10,578 bases of DNA, from positions 1 through 10,578 of the forward strand of contig DATLYH010000100.1 in the NCBI GenBank assembly GCA_035575035.1, read 5' to 3'. Below, piece by piece: positions 6,995 through 10,578 of the stretch. The notes under the pieces are model-generated. The model had not been told where the DNA came from. It saw only the letters and a list, made by a program, of their open reading frames with translations, and ran no database searches. A program made the translations under genes and the position numbers. Within the stretch, counting starts at the first letter, position 1. Each line of letters begins with the position of its first letter. The DNA is from DATLYH01 sp035575035. GTDB taxonomy: Bacteria > Planctomycetota > Planctomycetia > Gemmatales > Gemmataceae.

Positions 6995-7375
6995 ATGAAC
7001 CCGCAGGCAAACAACCTGGTTCCCAAGGTTCACCCGCTGACGCGAGACGTCGCGCCGGAAGACCCGATGGAGTTGGTGGCGACGCCGGTGCCGGGCGACC
7101 CCGACGTCATGCTCCAGTGCCTGGTGCAGGAGTTCGCCTGGATGGGCTGGAACGCCGACCAACTCCTGGGACTGTTCCGCAGTCCCGCCTACCCGGTGTT
7201 GAACCAGCTCCGCGAGTACTACGGCGACGACGTAATCCGCCAGCGCATCCACACGCTGCTGGGCCGGTCGGGTGTCTTCCGTGTGCAGGAAACCATTGCG
7301 GCGGATCCCGAGCCGGCAGAAGAGGAGGAACCTGAGTTGATTCCGTTGTCGGTCCGGAGAGTTGTCGGGGACTGA
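6995..7375 (+). CDS. Conserved 126-aa protein of Nxr/nitrate reductase-type operons, function unknown
   Basis: A soluble 126-residue protein without signal peptide, membrane segment or cysteine pair (one cysteine, C42). The core, residues about 39-95, is the recognisable part (LQCLVQEFAWMGWNADQLL, FRSPAYPVLNQLREYYGDD, IRQRIHTLLGRSGVFRV). It looks like a compact helical domain rich in hydrophobic and aromatic residues. The C-terminus is an acidic tail (PEPAEEEEPEL). The start is ATG 6995 with ggaggg 8 bases upstream. It is followed by nxrB on the same strand after a 145-bp gap filled by a palindromic element. I have the impression of similar small proteins beside other molybdoenzyme operons, but I cannot name a family. 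An assembly, maturation or regulatory role for the enzyme is inference from position only. Confidence 0.78.
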   Translation: MNPQANNLVPKVHPLTRDVAPEDPMELVATPVPGDPDVMLQCLVQEFAWMGWNADQLLGLFRSPAYPVLNQLREYYGDDVIRQRIHTLLGRSGVFRVQETIAADPEPAEEEEPELIPLSVRRVVGD

Positions 7376-7390
7376 TCCGACTGACCTAAG

Positions 7391-7495
7391 CCCGCCCCCT
7401 CACCCCCGGCCCCTCTCCCCCGAAGCGGGGGAGAGGGGAGAAACAGTCACTCCCCTCTCCCCGCGGGGAGAGGGGTCGGGGGTGAGGGGGGCGGG
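7391..7495. repeat. Composite palindromic element with nested hairpins
   Basis: The outer arms 7391-7420 and 7465-7495 are nearly perfect inverted copies (one extra base and one mismatch). Inside lie a perfect 13-bp stem (7410-7422 with 7426-7438, loop aag) and a perfect 24-bp palindrome (7452-7475). The arms use the unit cccctctcccc and its complement. The element resembles the long C/G-rich intergenic repeats seen in many copies in some planctomycete genomes; that comparison is from memory. It lies wholly between the 126-aa gene and nxrB and has no T-tract, so it is not a standard intrinsic terminator. As RNA it would fold very stably and could pause transcription or protect the nxrB transcript end. 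Confidence 0.9.
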
Positions 7496-7520
7496 AATGG
7501 CGGCGAGAAAGGGACAAGCC

Positions 7521-8810
7521 ATGCCGAACGTTTACAACTGGCAGATTGGCCGCGAAATGGCCTACCCGTATGAGGAGGCCCACCCGCAGTGGCAGTTTGC
7601 CTTCGTCTTCAATACCAACCGCTGTATCGCCTGCCAGACCTGCACGATGGCCTGTAAGGCGACCTGGACCTTCGCCAAGGGCCAAGAGTACATGTGGTGG
7701 AACAACGTCGAGACCAAACCATTCGGTGGCTACCCGCGCCACTGGGACGCCAAGTTGCTGGCCATGTTGGAGGCTGCCAACCCTGGGGGTCAGGTCTGGG
7801 ATGCCAGCCGGAAGGCCCCCGCCAGGCCCTACGGCATCTTCGAGGGGAAGACCATCTTCGAGGCCGTTGCCAAGCGGGTCGGCCCCGAAGGTGCGCAGGC
7901 CGTGCTGGGCTACCTCCCAACCGAGGCGGAGTGGCGGGCCCCGAACATCCACGAGGACCACGCCGCCGGCGGCAAGTGGCAGCCCGGGAAGTTTGACGGC
8001 TCGACCCAACTCCCCGAACACCGCGTCTGGTTCTTCTACCTGGCCCGCATCTGCAATCACTGCACCTACCCCGGCTGCCTGGCTGCTTGCCCCCGTCAGG
8101 CCATCTACAAGCGCCCCGAGGATGGCATCGTCCTCATCGATCAGTCGCGCTGCCGCGGCTACCGCAAGTGCGTCGAGGGCTGCCCGTACAAGAAGGTGAT
8201 GTACCGCGCCAACACCGGCACGAGCGAGAAGTGCATTGGCTGCTATCCTCGCGTCGAGGGGAGCGACCCGTTGCTTTGCCCGGACGGCGCCCCCATCGAA
8301 ACCCGCTGCATGGCGGCGTGCATCGGTAAAATCCGCTTGCAAGGCCTGGTGCCGATCGACCGGAAGACCGGCCAATGGGCCCCCGATCCGGCCAACCCCC
8401 TGTACTATCTGATCCGCGAGCGCCAGGTGGCCCTTCCTCTCTATCCGCAGTTCGGCACCGAACCAAACGGTTTCTACATCCCGCCGCGCTGGGTGCCGCG
8501 GGGTTACCTGTATCAGATGTTCGGTCCAGGCGTGGACCATGCTATCGAGCAGTACTCCTGCCCGGACCGGGAGTTGCTGGCGGTACTGCAGCTATTCCGT
8601 GCCCAGCGGCAGATCCTCTTCAAATTCGAGATCCAGAAGGGCCCGAAGGTGGCCGAAGTCCCGGTGCGGATGCCATCGGGTAAGGAGAAGATTCAGGAGA
8701 TCTATAACGACACGGTGATCGGTTACAACAAGTTCGGCAAGGAGGTAGTGCGGGTCACCATTGACGAGCCGGTGGTGGAGCGGCCGGCAAAGCACGCCAA
8801 CTCGATCTGA
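7521..8810 (+). CDS. nxrB: Nitrite oxidoreductase-like iron-sulfur subunit (NxrB/NarH family)
   Basis: At 429 residues it matches the length I recall for Nitrospira NxrB. The opening (MPNVYNWQIGREMAYPYEE, then FNTNRCIACQTCTMACK) and FAKGQEYMWWNNVETKPFGG are characteristic of that family. Four cysteine groups for four Fe-S clusters are visible: C35-x2-C38-x2-C41-x3-C45, C178-x2-C181-x4-C186-x3-C190, C211-x5-C217-x3-C221, and C238-x2-C241 with C253, C263 and C267. In CRGYRKC a tyrosine (Y214) stands where NarH has tryptophan in place of a cluster ligand, consistent with a [3Fe-4S] centre. There is no signal peptide, so it would be exported together with NxrA. The ATG at 7521 is chosen by homology; the frame is open back to 7362 only because the palindromic element has no stop in that frame. 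It passes electrons from NxrA to the cytochrome subunit. Confidence 0.92.
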   Translation: MPNVYNWQIGREMAYPYEEAHPQWQFAFVFNTNRCIACQTCTMACKATWTFAKGQEYMWWNNVETKPFGGYPRHWDAKLLAMLEAANPGGQVWDASRKAPARPYGIFEGKTIFEAVAKRVGPEGAQAVLGYLPTEAEWRAPNIHEDHAAGGKWQPGKFDGSTQLPEHRVWFFYLARICNHCTYPGCLAACPRQAIYKRPEDGIVLIDQSRCRGYRKCVEGCPYKKVMYRANTGTSEKCIGCYPRVEGSDPLLCPDGAPIETRCMAACIGKIRLQGLVPIDRKTGQWAPDPANPLYYLIRERQVALPLYPQFGTEPNGFYIPPRWVPRGYLYQMFGPGVDHAIEQYSCPDRELLAVLQLFRAQRQILFKFEIQKGPKVAEVPVRMPSGKEKIQEIYNDTVIGYNKFGKEVVRVTIDEPVVERPAKHANSI

Positions 8811-8849
8811 GCGCGATCGTGTCGTGACCGCTGGCCAGGAACGCCCGGT

Positions 8850-9683
8850 ATGGGACAAAGGGTAGGGACAGTTACAGCGAGAACGATCATGTCAAGTACC
8901 GTACTGACGCCCGAAGCCCAGGCCATTGACCTGGCTCGGGAGTGCCTGTACCGCTTTCTGGCGGCGGCATTGCACCCTCCAGGAAGCAAGGGCTGGCAAT
9001 TGGCGGCGGACCCGGAGAGTCAGCGCCTAGCAAGCGCGGCGGCCGAGTTGCTCCGCGAGGAGGCTTTACAAAGGCCCGCGGCGCCTGGGTTCGGCGAGTT
9101 GACCGCCGATCGCCTCGACCTCCGGCCGCTGCTGGAGGAGTTGCGCCGGCCGGCGGAGGAACTGGCCGCCGAGTACCAGCGCGTCTTCGGCCTGGTGTTC
9201 ACAGGGGAGTGCCCCCCTTACGAAACCGAGTACCAGCCCAACGCCGATCCGTTCTTCCGCGCGCAGCAGATGGCCGACATCGCCGGCTTCTACCGGGCGT
9301 TCGGTTTGGAGCCCGGGCGGTCCCTGGCGGAGCGGTCCGACCACCTGGCGTTGGAACTGGAATTCCTCGCCCTGTTGTTGGCCAAGAAGCGGCTGGCCCT
9401 GGCCGAAGATGCCGACGGGATCAACCGGGCCGCTGTCTGCGACGAGGCCTTCCGGGCCTTCTTCCGCGACCACGTGGCCTGGTGGGTGCCATCGTTCGCC
9501 CTTGGGTTGCGGCGCAAGACGAGCAATGGCCTCTACGCGGCCCTGGCGCAGTTCCTGGCCGCGCTGCTGCCGACGGAGCGCGGCCGACTCGGCGTGGCCG
9601 CTCCTCGCCTCCCCCTGCAGGCCGCCCTGATCGAGCGGCCCGAGGAGCAGGAAAGCTGCGCCGGCTGCGCCGCGGGGCCGTAA
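8850..9683 (+). CDS. TorD/NarJ-family molybdoenzyme maturation chaperone
   Basis: A 277-residue cytoplasmic protein, all-helical in appearance, of the TorD/DmsD/NarJ group. Family features are the N-terminal helix AIDLARECLYRFLAAAL, the core EYQRVFGLVFTGECPPYETE (about residues 109-128), and the later ERSDHLALELEFLALLLAKK. Such chaperones bind the Tat signal or N-terminus of the catalytic subunit and hold it until the molybdenum cofactor and partner subunit are in place. Here the client would be NxrA. The C-terminus has a CAGC pair (residues 271-274) that could be a metal or redox site; whether it is conserved is unknown. ATG 8850 has agga 9 bases upstream. ATG 8889 (MSSTVLTPEAQ) gives a 264-residue protein closer to the usual N-terminus and is a real alternative. 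It follows nxrB by 39 bp. Confidence 0.85.
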   Translation: MGQRVGTVTARTIMSSTVLTPEAQAIDLARECLYRFLAAALHPPGSKGWQLAADPESQRLASAAAELLREEALQRPAAPGFGELTADRLDLRPLLEELRRPAEELAAEYQRVFGLVFTGECPPYETEYQPNADPFFRAQQMADIAGFYRAFGLEPGRSLAERSDHLALELEFLALLLAKKRLALAEDADGINRAAVCDEAFRAFFRDHVAWWVPSFALGLRRKTSNGLYAALAQFLAALLPTERGRLGVAAPRLPLQAALIERPEEQESCAGCAAGP

Positions 9684-9779
9684 GCCCCCGAGATGGGCCT
9701 TGTCGGGGCGAGTCGGTCGGGAGAGAATCGGATTGGAGGCGCCCGTTTATCCGATGGGAGCGAACTGCGAGGATACCCG

Positions 9780-10112
9780 ATGAGACCTTCCCCGACACCG
9801 CCCGAGACGTACCAAGAGTTCGTCAGGCGCTACCCCAAGATCGGTCAGGCCTGGGAGGCGATCGCGGAGGCTGGCCAAGAGGGACCGCTGGATAGCAAGA
9901 CGGTTCGGCTGCTGAAACTGGCCCTGGCCATCGGCGCCCTCCGCGAGGGAGCGGTCCATTCCAACACCCGCCGCGCCCTGGCCCAGGGGATCTCCCGCCA
10001 GGAGATCGAACAGGTCATCGCCCTGGCGGCCGGGACCATCGGCCTGCCTGCCACGGTCGCTGTCTTCTCCTGGATCAAGGACATCCTCGACGAGTCTAGC
10101 CCAGGCCCGTGA
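9780..10112 (+). CDS. Carboxymuconolactone decarboxylase (AhpD-like) fold protein, no cysteine pair
   Basis: A 110-residue protein, probably cytoplasmic, fitting the CMD/AhpD helical fold. The core LLKLALAIGALREGAVHSNT, RRALAQGISRQEIEQVIALA and GTIGLPATVAVFSWIKDIL shows the usual pattern, including the histidine in EGAVHS (H59). Active AhpD-type peroxidase partners carry a CxxC there; this protein has no cysteine at all, so it is not a thiol peroxidase. ATG 9780 is supported by gagga 6 bases upstream. The frame is open from 9693, but that part has no family character. It is the last gene of the set, 96 bp after the chaperone gene. Small CMD-fold proteins occur near respiratory enzyme operons without a proven job; a link to NXR assembly is only suggested by position. 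Confidence 0.82.
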   Translation: MRPSPTPPETYQEFVRRYPKIGQAWEAIAEAGQEGPLDSKTVRLLKLALAIGALREGAVHSNTRRALAQGISRQEIEQVIALAAGTIGLPATVAVFSWIKDILDESSPGP

Positions 10113-10462
10113 GGGAGATGAGGGCGCGCCGCCGGCTACCTTTGATGGGCTTCCGCAGTCGGTGCGGTCATGCCCCACGCACGCATCGTTACCGACAACG
10201 CCTGCGTCGGATCCCCGTTGTCTCTTGGTTGCAGCTGTCCTACCTTCCGACAGGCCCTCCTCATCGAGGAATCCGGTGAGGCGGGCGCTGCCCTGAGGAA
10301 CTGCCTGCGCCAGGACCGCCTGCCGCATCACCCCGAGGGCTTGTTTTTTGCCTTCTTGACGGTATGTTTGAATACGTGACGGCTCTCCCACCACTTGTCT
10401 AGGAGCCGGCCGTCCATCTGCCACGCCATCCGACCCCGCGCCGTCACCAGTGTGCCGGACGA
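10113..10462. other. Gene-poor stretch after the operon
   Basis: About 350 bases without a gene I can support. A plus-strand frame at 10170-10379 (69 codons) and a minus-strand frame at 10328-10429 (33 codons, containing AWQMDGRLLDKWWESR and a lysine-rich end) look protein-like in places but match no family I know. Composition becomes less GC-rich around 10340-10380. From about 10440 the plus strand is readable as acyl-CoA synthetase sequence that continues into the terminal repeat. It may hold remnants of a mobile element or of the neighbour lost at the rearrangement junction. No intrinsic terminator with a good stem and T-tract is present. Confidence 0.5.
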
Positions 10463-10578
10463 GGCGCGCGGCGAGCGGCTGGTGGTGCTGCATGTCCCCT
10501 TCGACGGCGGCCGGGACCCGCACTACCTCTGCCGCGAGCTGAGCGGCCGGGGACTGCCTAACCTGTGGGTGCCGGCAG
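10440..10578 (+). pseudogene. Start of the acyl-CoA synthetase fragment, continuing at base 1
   Basis: In the frame that joins base 10462 to base 1 of the circularised sequence, family-like residues begin at AVTSVPDEARGERLVV (from about 10440) and run through the repeat into the fragment ending at 220. Upstream in the same frame, back to the stop at 10377-10379, the residues are not family-like. The change marks a probable breakpoint. About 90 codons of the C-terminal domain survive in all, against several hundred for an intact enzyme. Confidence 0.6.
10463..10578. repeat. Terminal direct repeat, right copy
   Basis: Exact copy of bases 1-116 in the same orientation, ending at the last base. 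The protein frame runs through both copies, and the non-repeated flank at 10440-10462 supplies family-consistent residues just before the repeat. This supports a true join between the end and the start of the window. Confidence 0.95.

Noticed and set aside
7362..7520. Possible 53-residue N-terminal extension of NxrB
   Set aside because: The extension is mostly a translation of the palindromic repeat (PRPLSPEAGERG-like residues), while the family N-terminus begins exactly at ATG 7521.
7386..8540. 384-codon minus-strand frame opposite nxrB
   Set aside because: Antisense to NxrB with all its cluster cysteines; it starts within codons mirroring NxrB and ends in the palindromic repeat.
10170..10379. 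69-codon plus-strand frame after the last operon gene
   Set aside because: No recognised family, no clear ribosome binding site, and it lies in a stretch that looks like rearranged non-coding DNA.
10328..10429. 33-codon minus-strand frame with a protein-like tryptophan- and lysine-rich sequence
   Set aside because: Too short and without a family match. It may be a remnant of a lost gene but cannot be supported as a gene.
1..10578. Plasmid or phage genome
   Set aside because: Circular closure alone is not enough. No replication initiator, partition, relaxase, integrase, capsid or terminase gene is seen, and the content is respiratory operon plus chromosomal gene fragments.

Overview
The window is a GC-rich (roughly 65 %) bacterial sequence built around one locus for a periplasmic type II DMSO-reductase-family molybdoenzyme, closest by recognisable motifs to the nitrite oxidoreductase (NXR) of Nitrospira and anammox bacteria. 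A planctomycete, or something near one, is the best guess. The reasons are the periplasmic Nxr-type enzyme, the HNH endonuclease paired with a small helical protein, and a long palindromic C/G-rich intergenic element of a kind I associate with Planctomycetota genomes. This is inference, and a Nitrospirota or other metagenomic source is not excluded.

Layout. Bases 1-220 are the 3' end of an acyl-CoA synthetase/AMP-binding gene. Bases 273-533 look like a broken chimera: an SpoU/TrmH-type RNA methyltransferase start joined to a hemerythrin-like piece. Bases 534-956 have no convincing gene and carry two copies of a 21-bp direct repeat. The enzyme locus follows on the plus strand: a membrane-anchored dihaem cytochrome c fused to an ethylbenzene-dehydrogenase-type haem domain (957-2606), the Tat-exported catalytic subunit NxrA (2626-6123), a conserved 126-aa protein (6995-7375), the iron-sulfur subunit NxrB (7521-8810), a TorD/NarJ-type chaperone (8850-9683) and a small carboxymuconolactone-decarboxylase-fold protein (9780-10112). 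Between nxrA and the 126-aa gene, on the opposite strand, sits a two-gene cassette: a small helical protein and an HNH endonuclease overlapping by 4 bp. A 105-bp composite palindrome lies just before nxrB. Bases 10113-10462 show no convincing gene.

How it works together (inference from family knowledge). NxrA would carry the Mo-bis-MGD centre and one Fe-S cluster, and NxrB four Fe-S clusters. The cytochrome would pass electrons through haem b and two haems c while anchoring the complex outside the membrane. The TorD-like chaperone would insert the cofactor before NxrA and NxrB are exported together on the NxrA Tat signal. Direction (nitrite oxidation or nitrate reduction) and even substrate cannot be fixed from sequence alone.

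Topology. The first 116 bases are repeated exactly as the last 116 bases, so the sequence closes into a 10,462-bp circle. No replication, partition or mobilisation gene is visible. The gene fragments around the closing point therefore fit a tandemly duplicated chromosomal segment (a multicopy nxr locus collapsed by assembly) better than a plasmid, but the sequence cannot decide this.
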